50,766 bases of DNA from NCBI RefSeq assembly GCF_003263785.1, contig NZ_JYJK01000152.1, positions 1 to 50,766 of the forward strand, given 5' to 3'. Positions 1 to 8,702 of the stretch are shown in pieces (position 1 is the first letter of the stretch; every line of letters begins with the position of its first letter). Position numbers and translations under genes: made by a program. The notes beneath the pieces were generated by a model. The model saw nothing but the letters and a program-made list of their open reading frames with translations. It was not told where the DNA came from and did no database searches. This stretch comes from Vibrio variabilis (GTDB lineage Bacteria; Pseudomonadota; Gammaproteobacteria; Enterobacterales; Vibrionaceae).

Positions 1-317
1 TCCAATCGAGCATGGGCGCAACGGATAAGCGGTTCGCAGTGTATTTACTAGTTTCTTCAGGCTTCATATGGTGTTACTCGAAATCTTGATGCTGTATATA
101 TACATGAACTTGCTAGAATTGCCCCAAATGCCCCTCCATAATCATGTGGAAGAAGTAGGACAAATGACATCATTCAGCAGTGCAACGCATACTACAAAGC
201 GCCAAAACGCTTCATTGTAGACGTCGTCTTCAAAAATAGGTTGGAGATTATACACAGAGATTCGAAAACATTCAGAAAAAAAGCACTGCACTCTATTGTT
301 GACTGGCGTATTGGACT
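1..317. other. Left-edge stretch without a recognised gene
   Basis: No convincing coding region is seen on either strand. Frame 1 is open in two short pieces separated by a TAG at 49-51, and a 40-odd-codon ORF starts near 69, but neither has a recognisable motif or a good ribosome binding site. It could be the decayed end of a gene lying outside the window. Nothing more can be supported. Confidence 0.5.
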
Positions 318-761
318 CTAAAAGACATTCAATTGTTCAGCGACAACCAAAACACTGAATACAGAGATCTGCTCGCTGATTAGCTCAATTTGTCGGTAGT
401 CCAAATCTTCAATGTCGTTTTTATCGGGTTCATCAAGCCTAAGCGCAGAACCAAACATCTTTTCCAATTCTTGAATATCTTGTTTCGAGTATGTCTGCTT
501 TATCTTACTTGCCTCCTCGAGCGTACATTGGTACATCTTGAGCTCAGACAAATACAAAACGACCCGCCTCTTATCATCTTCAGTCAAAGATTCAAACCAA
601 GGTGTGATTGGAAACGTGTCAGCATTGTTGCTTCGGAGATCAAAGCACTCTGAGTGTCTGTTGTTCCAATCAGCTAATAAATCAAAGCGATCTGAGGTTG
701 TTTCAGCGGTGCACGCCGAGAGTGGTAGAAGAATCAGAATCCTATTAAAGTGCAGCTTCAC
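318..761 (-). CDS. Small hypothetical lipoprotein (147 aa)
   Basis: The N-terminus is a lipoprotein signal: short basic start, a hydrophobic run (residues 8-16) and the lipobox LSAC with Cys17 as the likely acylated residue. The rest is acidic and soluble, with no family I recognise. The start is GTG at 761, preceded at about 6 nt by GGAGGTG, which lies inside the 3' end of the upstream gene. The two genes overlap by 17 nt, so they are probably translationally coupled. Location would be the periplasmic face of the inner or outer membrane. Function is unknown. The region looks less conserved than the core genes to its right. Confidence 0.6.
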   Translation of the reverse strand: MKLHFNRILILLPLSACTAETTSDRFDLLADWNNRHSECFDLRSNNADTFPITPWFESLTEDDKRRVVLYLSELKMYQCTLEEASKIKQTYSKQDIQELEKMFGSALRLDEPDKNDIEDLDYRQIELISEQISVFSVLVVAEQLNVF

Positions 762-1088
762 TTATGCACCTCCAAAACTTTTGTTCCGACCCACTTGTTG
801 TCCATGTAAGAGGTTCTGCTATTTGCAAGACCCTGTCTTTTGAAATTTTGGAAACACTCGACATTGCCTCGCCAAAGATCTCCCAATCGTATTCGCGAAT
901 TGTAATCATGGCTTCAGCCGACTTCCCTGTCACACTTGGACTAAAAAATATCTGATAGAGCGGTGTTGAAGCAATCGCAAAGCCCAACATTCCCCCCGAT
1001 TAATAATATCGTGAACTTCTGATACTGCTGTTCTACTTGCTGGACTAAGTTGCAGGTCGCTAACTTCACAATATCCTACTCTCAACAT
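745..1088 (-). CDS. Hypothetical protein, about 114 aa, frameshifted
   Basis: An ATG at 1088 with an excellent Shine-Dalgarno (AGGAGG, about 4 nt upstream) opens a frame reading MLRVGYCEVSDLQLSPASRT. It runs into a six-G run (about 995-1000, minus strand). Adding one G joins it, as INRGGMLGF, to the 81-codon frame that ends at 745 with ISEAAL. The repaired gene is exactly 115 codons and overlaps the lipoprotein gene downstream. The start and coupling are seen in sequence; the missing G is inferred. Without repair, the ATG frame stops after about 54 codons. I recognise no domain. Confidence 0.5.
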
Positions 1089-1342
1089 ACCGCCTCCTTT
1101 CTACAATGCCATATTAGTATGCTGGTCATCGCACCGAAAAAAGACTGATTTAAGTTGACGCCGGTCGTAAAAATCTCACTCAACCCGCACCCTAGAATTG
1201 TGAACTATGGCTGCTCTTATGTCGTCTACTCAGCTTTGCAACTTACAACTAAACACGATGTCAGCAATTCCATAACCGAGACTAACGATCTATTGATGGA
1301 ATTAGTATAAAATGAACAGAATTCGCAAACATAGGTGGACAT

Positions 1343-1795
1343 GTGGATCAGAAGCTAATCAAACAACTAGAAGAAACGTGCTCGGCTCGAGGGGTTCGTT
1401 TAACGCCTCAGCGTAAGCGTGTGTATGAGCTGATTTGTGACAGTAATAAGGCTTCAAGTGCCTATGAACTCCTTGACCAACTTAAGGTCACCGAACCGCA
1501 GGCTAAGCCGCCGACGGTATACCGAGCATTGGACTTTCTTTTAGAGCAAGGATTTATCCATCGCGTTGAATCGACGAACAGCTTTGTCTCTTGCTGTTCA
1601 TTTGGTGAGCATAAACACTACTCGCATCTGCTGATTTGTGACAAGTGCGGTAATGTCGTTGAACTACAAGATGATATTCTGATAGCCTTGCTTAATAGCA
1701 ACGTTGAAAAACATGGCTTCCAGTTTTCAAATCACGTCATAGAAACTCATGGCACATGTCAGACGTGTTCATCATTGGAAGAATCGAACAAATAG
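1343..1795 (+). CDS. zur: Zinc uptake regulator Zur (Fur family)
   Basis: Fur-family zinc-responsive repressor of 150 aa. The N-terminal winged helix includes RLTPQRKRVYELI (residues 19-31) and the recognition segment PPTVYRALDFLLEQGF. The C-terminal metal and dimer domain has a CDKC pair and a second pair in GTCQTC, the usual structural zinc site, plus HKHYSH. The Zur rather than Fur assignment rests on this spacing and the absence of the HHDH-type Fur signature. The start is GTG at 1343; an ATG at 1341 is in another frame that stops at once. cheX follows 8 nt downstream. Its probable target is the zrg-like operon with the palindrome at 20381-20405. Confidence 0.9.
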   Translation: MDQKLIKQLEETCSARGVRLTPQRKRVYELICDSNKASSAYELLDQLKVTEPQAKPPTVYRALDFLLEQGFIHRVESTNSFVSCCSFGEHKHYSHLLICDKCGNVVELQDDILIALLNSNVEKHGFQFSNHVIETHGTCQTCSSLEESNK

Positions 1796-1803
1796 AAGAA
1801 GTT

Positions 1804-2265
1804 ATGCGCGCTGAATTTGTAAATCCGTTTTTAGCCTCATTGATGAATGTGCTAAAAACGATGGCTTCAATGGAGATCAAGCCACTTAAGCCAAGAATTA
1901 AAAAAGACGAGATCGCTCGAGGCGATGTGTCTGGCCTTATCGGTATGGTCGGTACACAAACCCGTGGCTCAATGTCGATTACATTTGAAGAAGGGCTTGC
2001 CCTTGAAATCATGCAGAACATGCTGGGTGAGAAACCACATGGGTTGAATGAGGAAGTGACCGACATGGTCGGCGAAATCACCAACATGGTAACGGGTGGT
2101 GCAAAACGTATCCTTGCAGAAAACGGCTTTGATTTTGATATGGCGACACCGGTTGTGGTATCAGGCAAAGGTCACACCATCCGACACAAATGCGATGGCG
2201 CGATCATCATCATGCCATTTACCTCAGACTGGGGTAATGCGTTTATTGAAATTTGTTTTGAATAA
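1804..2265 (+). CDS. cheX: CheX-like chemotaxis phosphatase
   Basis: A 153-residue protein of the CheC/CheX family, which dephosphorylates CheY-P or related receivers. The repeated alpha-beta fold is visible as GLIGMVGTQTRGSMSITF and later GAIIIMPFTSD, and the helix DMVGEITNMVTGGAK carries the E-x-x-N catalytic pair of the family. A longer open frame extends back to 1756 inside zur, but MRAEFVNPF at 1804 with an AGAAGAAG element before it is the better start. It sits 8 nt after zur, so the two are likely cotranscribed, and it is followed by a strong terminator. The exact receiver partner is unknown. Confidence 0.75.
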   Translation: MRAEFVNPFLASLMNVLKTMASMEIKPLKPRIKKDEIARGDVSGLIGMVGTQTRGSMSITFEEGLALEIMQNMLGEKPHGLNEEVTDMVGEITNMVTGGAKRILAENGFDFDMATPVVVSGKGHTIRHKCDGAIIIMPFTSDWGNAFIEICFE

Positions 2266-2289
2266 ACACATATCGCTAAAATGCAAAAA

Positions 2290-2315
2290 GGGCGTCATGG
2301 TTATGACGCCCTTTT
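2290..2315 (+). terminator. Rho-independent terminator after cheX
   Basis: A perfect 9-bp stem, GGGCGTCAT with ATGACGCCC around a GGTT loop, followed by TTTT. An A-run precedes it, so it may also act on the convergent pmbA transcript. Confidence 0.85.
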
Positions 2316-2340
2316 ACTATCTTTGGTAATACCTTAAGGG

Positions 2341-3684
2341 TTATTCACCCGCCACCTTCATGGACTCAAGCAAAATCGAACCGGTTTGGATTTGTGAACG
2401 TGTTTCCACGTCATTACCTACAGCAACAATTTGTTGGAACATTTGTGCCAAATTGCCCGCAACCGTAATTTCAGATACTGGGAATTGGATTTCACCGTTC
2501 TCAACCCAGAAACCCGCTGCGCCGCGCGAGTAATCGCCGGTTACGATGTTCACACCCTGCCCCATCACTTCAGTCACCAGTAGACCAGTCCCAAGCTGTT
2601 TAAGCATGGCATCGAAGTCTTGGCCTGTCGATTTCACGTACCAGTTGTGAATGCCTCCAGCATGACCTGTTGGGGTCATGTTCATTTTACGCGCCGCGTA
2701 ACTGGTTAGTAGGTAAGTCGCCAGTTTACCGTCGGTAATGATGTCCATATCGCGCGTAGCAACACCTTCATTATCAAATGGGCTCGATGCCAGACCGCGT
2801 AATACGTGCGGTTTTTCTTGTATCGAGAACCAATCTGGCAAGATTTGCTCACCTAGTTTGTCTAGTAAGAACGAAGACTTGCGATACAGATTACCACCGC
2901 TGATACCCATCACTAGGTGACCAATCAATCCAGTCGCAACATCATTGGCAAATAACACTGGGTATTGGCCCGTTTTGATCTTTCTAGCGTCAAGGCGTTC
3001 GATGGTTTTCTTCGCCGCCTTCTCACCTACTGATTCTGGTGTCCAAAGATCATCGCGATGGCGAGCAAGCGTATAGCTATAATCTCGCTCCATATCACCG
3101 TTTTGACCTTGGCCAATAACGCTACAACTAATGCTATGACGGCTTGATGCGTAACCGGCAAGTAGACCGTGAGAGTTACCATAAACCTTCACACCATAAT
3201 GACTGTCGTAGCTCGCACCATCACTTTGTTTGATTTTGTCGCTGTACTCCAGCGCAGCCTTTTCAGCAGCAATGGCTTTTTGTGCCGCCATGTCTGGGTT
3301 TGGCTCATCCGGGTGGAAGAGGTCAAGATCTGGAATGTCAGTGACCATAAGCTCTCTTGGCGCAGGACCTGCGTATGGATCTTCTGACGTGTATTGAGCA
3401 ATATCCAGCGCAGCCGCTACCGTTTGAGCAATCGCTTTTTCACTCAGATCGGAGGTTGATGCGCTGCCTTTTTTCTGACCACGGTATACCGTGATACCTA
3501 AAGCGCCATCACTATTAAACTCAACGTTTTCCACCTCGCACATACGCGTCGATACGCTTAGACCCGTGCTCTTGGTGATCGCAACCTCGGCCGCATCTGC
3601 ACTTACCGAAGCCATGTCCAATGCTTTCGCAACTGCCGCTTCTAGCTCAGCTTTTTGCTGAGCAACTTGCTCTCTTACGTCCAT
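2341..3684 (-). CDS. pmbA: Metalloprotease PmbA (TldD/TldE family)
   Basis: The 447-aa product matches PmbA (TldE) in length and sequence. This is the partner subunit of the TldD/TldE heterodimeric zinc protease that trims modified peptides such as microcin B17 and helps degrade CcdA in E. coli. The family C-terminal region is present (SRGAAGFWVENGEIQFPVSE near residues 385-404, then AGNLAQMFQQI). TldE lacks the catalytic zinc motif carried by TldD, and no HExxxH is seen here, as expected. It is cytosolic. It diverges from darP, the same neighbour as in other gammaproteobacteria. Confidence 0.93.
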   Translation of the reverse strand: MDVREQVAQQKAELEAAVAKALDMASVSADAAEVAITKSTGLSVSTRMCEVENVEFNSDGALGITVYRGQKKGSASTSDLSEKAIAQTVAAALDIAQYTSEDPYAGPAPRELMVTDIPDLDLFHPDEPNPDMAAQKAIAAEKAALEYSDKIKQSDGASYDSHYGVKVYGNSHGLLAGYASSRHSISCSVIGQGQNGDMERDYSYTLARHRDDLWTPESVGEKAAKKTIERLDARKIKTGQYPVLFANDVATGLIGHLVMGISGGNLYRKSSFLLDKLGEQILPDWFSIQEKPHVLRGLASSPFDNEGVATRDMDIITDGKLATYLLTSYAARKMNMTPTGHAGGIHNWYVKSTGQDFDAMLKQLGTGLLVTEVMGQGVNIVTGDYSRGAAGFWVENGEIQFPVSEITVAGNLAQMFQQIVAVGNDVETRSQIQTGSILLESMKVAGE

Positions 3685-3801
3685 ATTTATCTAATTCTTT
3701 GCTAATAACTGAGTCTAGAATAACAAGGTTTTCGCATTCTCCCCAGATTTCTTGCTAAAATAGCGGATATTCGTAATGAGATAGTGATATAGGCAGACAT
3801 C

Positions 3802-4329
3802 ATGGCCCGCAAAAATCAGAAAGCGCCTTGGGAAGAGGAAGAAGAGATCATTTGGGTAAGCAGAACCGAAATGAAAAACGACATGGAAGAGTTACAAAAA
3901 CTCGGCGAAGAGTTGGTTGATCTAAAACCTGCTGTGTTGGATAAGTTCCCACTAAGCGAAGATCTGAGAGAAGCGATCGCAGACGCGCAGCGCTTTAAGA
4001 ACGAAGCTAAGCGTCGTCAGTTGCAATACATTGGTAAGCTAATGCGCACCGAAGATCCTGAGCCAATTCAAGCCGCTCTTGATCGCGTACGTAACAAGCA
4101 CTCACAATCTACCGCAGCTCTGCATAAGCTTGAGCAGTTGCGCGATCGTATCATTGCAGAGGGTGATGAGGCGATTGCAGCAGCAATGGCACTTTATCCA
4201 GAGCTTGACCGTCAGCGCCTGCGCCAGCTTGCTCGCCAAGCAAACAAAGAGAAGAAAGCTGGAAAGCCTGCGAAAGCATTCCGCGAAATCTTCCAAATGC
4301 TTAAGCACGAAGAAGAGCAAGAGTTTTAG
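3802..4329 (+). CDS. darP: DarP (YjgA), 50S subunit assembly-associated protein
   Basis: A 175-aa, highly charged helical protein. It begins with an acidic stretch (WEEEEEIIWVSRTEMKNDME) and carries the family core LPLSEDLREAI-like segment (here FPLSEDLREAIADAQRFK) and YIGKLMR near residue 76. In E. coli this protein associates with late 50S precursors and the mature subunit, so a role in large-subunit assembly is expected. It is divergent from pmbA with 117 nt between the starts, and ends before a terminator shared with thiQ. Confidence 0.9.
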   Translation: MARKNQKAPWEEEEEIIWVSRTEMKNDMEELQKLGEELVDLKPAVLDKFPLSEDLREAIADAQRFKNEAKRRQLQYIGKLMRTEDPEPIQAALDRVRNKHSQSTAALHKLEQLRDRIIAEGDEAIAAAMALYPELDRQRLRQLARQANKEKKAGKPAKAFREIFQMLKHEEEQEF

Positions 4330-4352
4330 GACTAGCTCGGCTAAAACCTATG

Positions 4353-4382
4353 AAAGGCAACTGAACCGTCAGTTGCCTTTTT
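4353..4382 (+). terminator. Terminator between darP and thiQ (bidirectional)
   Basis: A 12-bp stem (AAAGGCAACTGA with TCAGTTGCCTTT) around a 4-nt loop, flanked by T-rich DNA on the right and A-rich on the left. It lies between convergent genes and can serve both. Confidence 0.8.
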
Positions 4383-4393
4383 GTTTATGGGCG

Positions 4394-5098
4394 CTAGTGC
4401 GCTGCGCGCACAAACTCAGCCAATGCCGCATTAGGGTGTGCATCCGTCAGCTCACCGACCTCCCCTTGCGCTTCAATGCAACCGTTCGCCAAATAAGCAA
4501 AGCGATTTGCTATCGCGCGGGCATCACTTAGATGGTGCGTCACCATAATCACGGTCACTTGTTTCTCGCTCGCCAGCTGTTTCACCACACTGAGCATTTC
4601 TTTACGAAGAATAGGATCAAGGGCTGAGAAAGGCTCATCGAGTAGCCATATTGGATGTGGCTGCACAAAGCAGCGCGCAAGCGCCACCCGCTGTTTTTGG
4701 CCACCAGAAAGCTCAGAAGGAAGCCGCGTTAACATCTCCCCTAGTCCTACTTTTTCCGCCGCATTACGCACTGTCTTTTTGTCTGTTTCAGTGAGCTTAA
4801 GGGATGGACTTAATCCCAAACCAATGTTGTCAAATACCGATAAGTGATCAAAAAGATTGTGCTCTTGAAACAGCATCGACAGCGGCCTTTGATGAGGTTC
4901 AAGTCTATCGATGTCCTTCCCCTCTACTTGAATAAACCCAGATTCAGGCTGACAAAAGCCAGACACCAAAGCCAACAATGTGGATTTGCCTGCACCACTT
5001 GGTCCAATCAAGGAAACGATGTCGCCTTGGTTTACCTCAAGTTCAAAGTGGAACCAATCACTATGGTAGCGATAGGCGACGTTATTTAGGTACAACAT
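4394..5098 (-). CDS. thiQ: Thiamine ABC transporter ATPase ThiQ
   Basis: A 234-aa ATPase of the thiamine/TPP importer. It has Walker A GPSGAGKST (near residue 32), signature LSGGQKQRVALARCF, Walker B IWLLDEPFSALD and the switch histidine in MVTHHLSD. The start is the ATG at 5098 (MLYLNNVAYRYH), matching the usual ThiQ N-terminus, with an AGGAAG element about 11 nt upstream. The reading frame has no stop between the end of thiP and this ATG, so the observed frame would fuse both proteins. The SD and family length argue for an independent start. It is last in the thiBPQ operon. Confidence 0.9.
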   Translation of the reverse strand: MLYLNNVAYRYHSDWFHFELEVNQGDIVSLIGPSGAGKSTLLALVSGFCQPESGFIQVEGKDIDRLEPHQRPLSMLFQEHNLFDHLSVFDNIGLGLSPSLKLTETDKKTVRNAAEKVGLGEMLTRLPSELSGGQKQRVALARCFVQPHPIWLLDEPFSALDPILRKEMLSVVKQLASEKQVTVIMVTHHLSDARAIANRFAYLANGCIEAQGEVGELTDAHPNAALAEFVRAAH

Positions 5099-6710
5099 GG
5101 CGAGAGCTTCCTGTGAGTGGATTTTGGTTGAACTGCCCTTTTTAGACGTTCTATTCAGTGTATCAGTCAGTGAAAAAATACCGATACTCAATACAAACAG
5201 CACAAGCGATACTACGGCAGCGGATTCGAGCTGATAGCTGCCCATCAGTTGATAAAGATACAGCGGCAGAGTATTAAAATCTTGGCTACCAAATAGGGCA
5301 ATCACGGTAAGGTCACCCATAGACAAAATGAAGCTTATCGAAAAAGCATGCAGTATCGGTGCTCGGATCGCGCGCCATTCCATCAACCAAAATCGGCGCA
5401 GCCGTGCATACCGAGACTTTGCCATAATGGATAGTATTGAGCAGCAAGGCGCTGCATTGGCTGATTCAAGGTTTTAATCACATAGGGAAGCGCCATTAGG
5501 GCATTGACCAACACCACAATACCAAACGCTAGACTGAACACATTTGCCATGCCTCGCAGCATCAAGAAGGTCGCAGTACTGAGGATTAACGCTGGTGTTA
5601 CCAGAATAACGGTTCCCACAAGCTCAAGACTGTCCGCTCGGCGAGCTTGAGATTTAAGCCGGTAAATTCGCGTTGTTGATAGCAAGACAACCCCCACCAG
5701 AAGAGCAATACTCCCTGCCAATACGGCCACTTGCAGCGAAGTACCCACAGCACTCCAAAAGCGTGAATCCGCAAACACATCAAGCAATTTCGAGTTCAAA
5801 CCACTGAGCAAAATAGCCAGTATCGGAGGTATGACGAGCATTAGGGTTGCCATGATCCAAAAGCTATCCCAACCCTTTTTAAGCAGCGTATCTTTAGGCT
5901 GCAAGCTAGGCGTCCCGTGAAAATTGCTCTTTCCAGAAACGGGTTTACTGAATCGTCCAACAAACATCACCAAAGCGGCACAGATTACCATTTGCCAAAG
6001 AGCCAACACCGCCCCCGTAGGTAAGTCAAAGTCGAACTTTATCGCTTGATAGATAGCCAGCTCGATAGTGTCGCTTGTGGCCCGCCCCCAAGCGCCATAA
6101 CGGTTGCGAAGCTGGTAAAGCAAAGCATAAACACCAAACCAATGACATGAGGAAGATGCGACTTCAGCCTTGGCCACTCCACTAATCGAAAGCACTGCCA
6201 ACTGTTCATGCCAAGATGAAGCGCCAACTTACGCTGCTCATCAGGCACGCCCTCTATCGTTCCCAACAAAAGCCGAGTAGCAAATGGTAGATTGAAGAAC
6301 ACGTGAGCGAGCAAAATACCATTGAGCCCATAGATGGAAAAAAGCGCAGAGCCACCAACGAACCATTTGGCAATGACCCCTTGATTACCATAAATAGCCA
6401 CAATACCAAACACGCCAACGAGCACAGGCATCACCAAGGTTGTGGCAAACAGTTTGAGTAGCCACTCTCGCCCCCAGAAATGGCGACGCGAAATTGCATG
6501 AGCTACGGGTACAGCGAGTCCAACACTTAACAACGTCGAAAGACTCGCTTGCCAAAAACTGAATTTAGCCACGTGCTGATAATAAGGGTCGCTAAACAGC
6601 AGCCCAATATCATTAATGGAAGAGTAAGAAAGCAATGTCCACAAGGACGCGACGACATACAGGCCAATGAGCAGCGCAACGACTAAGCCGGCTTTGGGAA
6701 TTCGAATCAC
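5099..6710 (-). CDS. thiP: Thiamine ABC transporter permease ThiP, two frameshifts
   Basis: A two-lobed permease of about 537 aa with many membrane segments. Three consecutive frames each match part of ThiP: MIRIPKAGLVVALLIG to ALGGGPQAT, then TIELAIYQAIKFDFDLPTG to WQSLGMHG, then LRRFWLMEW to SLTDTL. The first break is near 6068-6075 (one base apparently missing after PQAT); the second is near 5395-5412. The end is uncertain because the last frame reads into thiQ. In either other frame a stop occurs within about 20 nt of the thiQ ATG, so another indel near the A-run at 5139-5145 is possible. Given the other breaks nearby, sequence error is more likely than a true pseudogene. Confidence 0.85.
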
Positions 6711-6740
6711 AGTGACCTCAAGGGAAGAAAAAATTTCCGT

Positions 6741-6774
6741 CGATACGTTATTCTTGCTAGAGAATAACGTATCG
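6741..6774 (-). repeat. 14-bp perfect intercistronic hairpin between thiB and thiP
   Basis: CGATACGTTATTCT and its exact complement flank a 6-nt loop (TGCTAG). On the minus strand a T-rich tract follows after about 7 nt. It lies in the 78-nt gap after the binding-protein gene, the place where ABC operons often carry an mRNA-stabilising hairpin or partial terminator. That role is inferred. Confidence 0.8.
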
Positions 6775-6788
6775 TCGAATAGACAGCG

Positions 6789-7786
6789 TTACTTAATCAA
6801 CGCAGATTGCCATTCACGGATCCACGCTTTGCGATTATTCGCCACTTCATCAGGAGAGAAAGAGAGCGCCTTAGCCGGAATAGTTAGGCTCTCAAACCCA
6901 GCTGGTAATTTGCTGTCCACCACTGGATACATCCAGTTACCCGTTGGGATGTTGGATTGAAAGCCATCAGAGACAATAAACTGCATAAACTCATCGGCGA
7001 GTTTCTGATTACTGCTACCCGCAACCTTGGCAGCGACCTCTACTTGAGTGTAATGGCCTTCTGAAAAATCAGCCGCCGCGAAGCGCTCATCTTGCTCAGC
7101 AATAATATGGTAGGCCGGAGATGTGGTGTAAGACAGCACAAGATCCGACTCCCCTCTAAGAACATCGAATACGCTTCAGACCAGCCCTTAGTCACCGTCA
7201 CGGTTTTCTTCGACAGTTGCTGCCATGCGGTGCTTGAGTCATCTCCGTACACAGACTTCATCCACAGCAGTAAGCCCTGGCCTGGTGTCGACGTGCGTGG
7301 GTCTTGGTAAATCACTTTAAGGTCATCGCGCTGCTCAACGAGCTCTTTAAGGCTTTTTGGTGGGTTCTTTACCTTTTCTTTGTTGTACACAAAGGCAAAG
7401 TAGCCGTAATCAAATGGGACGAACACTTCATCACTCCAACCATTCGGCAGGACAACTGACGACAAATCAGCGCCATGGTTAGCCAGCAGGCCCGATTTTT
7501 TCGCTTCACTCATTAGGTTATTATCAAGACCAAGCACGACATCTGCTTGAGTGCTGCGGCCTTCCAAGCGAAGACGGTTGAGGATAGACACGCCATCATC
7601 CAGAGCGACGTAGTTAAGGTCGCAACCACATTGTGCTTCGAATGCTTTTTCAATCGCAGGACCTGGCCCCCAATCGGAGGCAAATGAGCTATAGGTATAG
7701 ACGGTCAGCGATTGTGCCGATGCCATTAGTGGAGTAGAGAGTAGTGCCGTCGCTAACGCGATCTTGCTGATTGAATGGTTTTTCAC
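6789..7786 (-). CDS. thiB: Thiamine-binding periplasmic protein ThiB, one frameshift
   Basis: The substrate-binding protein of the thiamine importer. It has a Sec signal peptide (MKNHSISKIALATALLSTPL, cleavage likely after ASA), then LTVYTYSSFASDWGPGP, the family opening, and KVIYQDPRTSTPGQGLLLWM in the middle. The frame breaks at the C-run 7151-7154. Adding one base restores FLEGESDLVLSYTTSPAYH and continues to WIREWQSALIK, giving about 332 aa, the normal length. It is first in the operon under the TPP riboswitch. Confidence 0.9.
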
Positions 7787-7897
7787 TGGTTCTGTCCTTA
7801 GTTATTGTTTTGAGATCCAGAGAAAACGCGCGATGTGGGAGAGCATCCAATATATGGAAGCTAGAGTGTCTTCTTAGCCGATTAATAGCAAAGGAGC

Positions 7898-8003
7898 CTC
7901 ATCCCTACGCCAGCATTATCTGGATCAGGGCTGTTACTTAACGTACGCGGGTATCAGGCTTGACCTTCTCTCAGCACCACTGCTAGTGCACCCCGTGAGT
8001 TAC
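7898..8003 (-). ncRNA. TPP riboswitch (THI element)
   Basis: On the minus strand the conserved core is readable in order: CGGGGTGC, GCTGAGA, then CTGATACCCG, CCTGATC and CAGATAATGCTGGCGTAGGGA. These are the hallmark pyrimidine-sensor and pyrophosphate-sensor helices of the thiamine pyrophosphate aptamer. It lies about 110 nt upstream of thiB, so high TPP should reduce thiBPQ expression. I see no clear terminator in the 110 nt that follow, so control may act at translation or through a structure I could not resolve. Confidence 0.95.
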
Positions 8004-8018
8004 AACCTTTGAGGGCGA

Positions 8019-8048
8019 ATTGTAACCTTTTTGTCACAGATTCGCCAA
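8019..8048 (-). promoter_or_regulatory. Candidate promoter for the riboswitch-thiBPQ transcript
   Basis: Reading the minus strand, TTGGCG (8048-8043) and TACAAT (8024-8019) are separated by 18 nt. Transcription would start close to 8012, just before the riboswitch. The -10 is good and the -35 only partial. No experimental support can be seen here. Confidence 0.5.
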
Positions 8049-8081
8049 ATCTATCCTTAGCATTCGTTAGCTAACGTCAAT

Positions 8082-8702
8082 CTATCGCTGATCGTAGCCC
8101 CAACGCGGCACTAGGTTTTGCTCTAGCCCCATATGATCGAGCACCCTGGCCACAATAAAGTCCACCAAATCTTCGATAGATTGTGGCTGATGATAAAAGC
8201 CAGGCGCCGCTGGCATGATGGTGACCCCCATTTGGGACAGCTTGTGCATGTTCTCGAGATGAATGGTTGAGAACGGCGTTTCACGAACCACGAGTAGCAG
8301 TTGCCCTTTCTCTTTGATCACCACATCAGCGGCACGTTCAATAAGGTTATCCGACATACCGTGAGCAATCGCAGCAACGCTACCGGCCGAACACGGACAG
8401 ACGATCATCTGTTTCGGTGCCGCGGAACCCGAAGCCACAGGCGAGAACCAGTCTTCTTTACCACACACCACCAGCTTTTCTGGCTTGCAGTTTAAACGCT
8501 CTACCAGAGCTTTGTGGGCAGCATCTGGGCCACTTGGCAGTTTAATATCATGCTCGGTGGCAAGCACCACGCGCGCGGCTGACGAAATCAACAGATACAC
8601 GGTATAATCTTGAGCCAGTAAACACTCAAGCAGGCGCATACCGTAAGGCGCGCCAGAGGCGCCAGTAAATGCAAGGGTAATGGCTTTATCTGCCGGTTTC
8701 AT
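8082..8702 (-). CDS. ubiX: Flavin prenyltransferase UbiX
   Basis: A 206-aa flavoprotein that attaches a dimethylallyl group to FMN, making prenylated FMN, the cofactor of the decarboxylase UbiD in ubiquinone synthesis. Visible family features are LAFTGASGAPYGMRLLECL near the N-terminus (FMN phosphate site), CPCSAGSVAAIAHGMSDNLIERAADV, and RETPFSTIHLENMHKL with PAAPGFYHQP near the C-terminus. Its ATG overlaps the mpl stop codon by one base (TAATG), so the two are translationally coupled. Confidence 0.95.
   Translation of the reverse strand: MKPADKAITLAFTGASGAPYGMRLLECLLAQDYTVYLLISSAARVVLATEHDIKLPSGPDAAHKALVERLNCKPEKLVVCGKEDWFSPVASGSAAPKQMIVCPCSAGSVAAIAHGMSDNLIERAADVVIKEKGQLLLVVRETPFSTIHLENMHKLSQMGVTIMPAAPGFYHQPQSIEDLVDFIVARVLDHMGLEQNLVPRWGYDQR

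Noticed and set aside
1..141. Frame-1 open stretches resembling the end of a coding gene
   Set aside because: Interrupted by TAG at 49, no recognisable motif and no start signal, so no gene can be supported.
1756..1803. Longer N-terminus of cheX
   Set aside because: It would overlap the end of zur; the ATG at 1804 with a ribosome site matches the family start.
8065..8076. 12-bp palindrome CGTTAGCTAACG after ubiX
   Set aside because: Short, with no T-run and no conserved context; chance or a weak hairpin is as likely.
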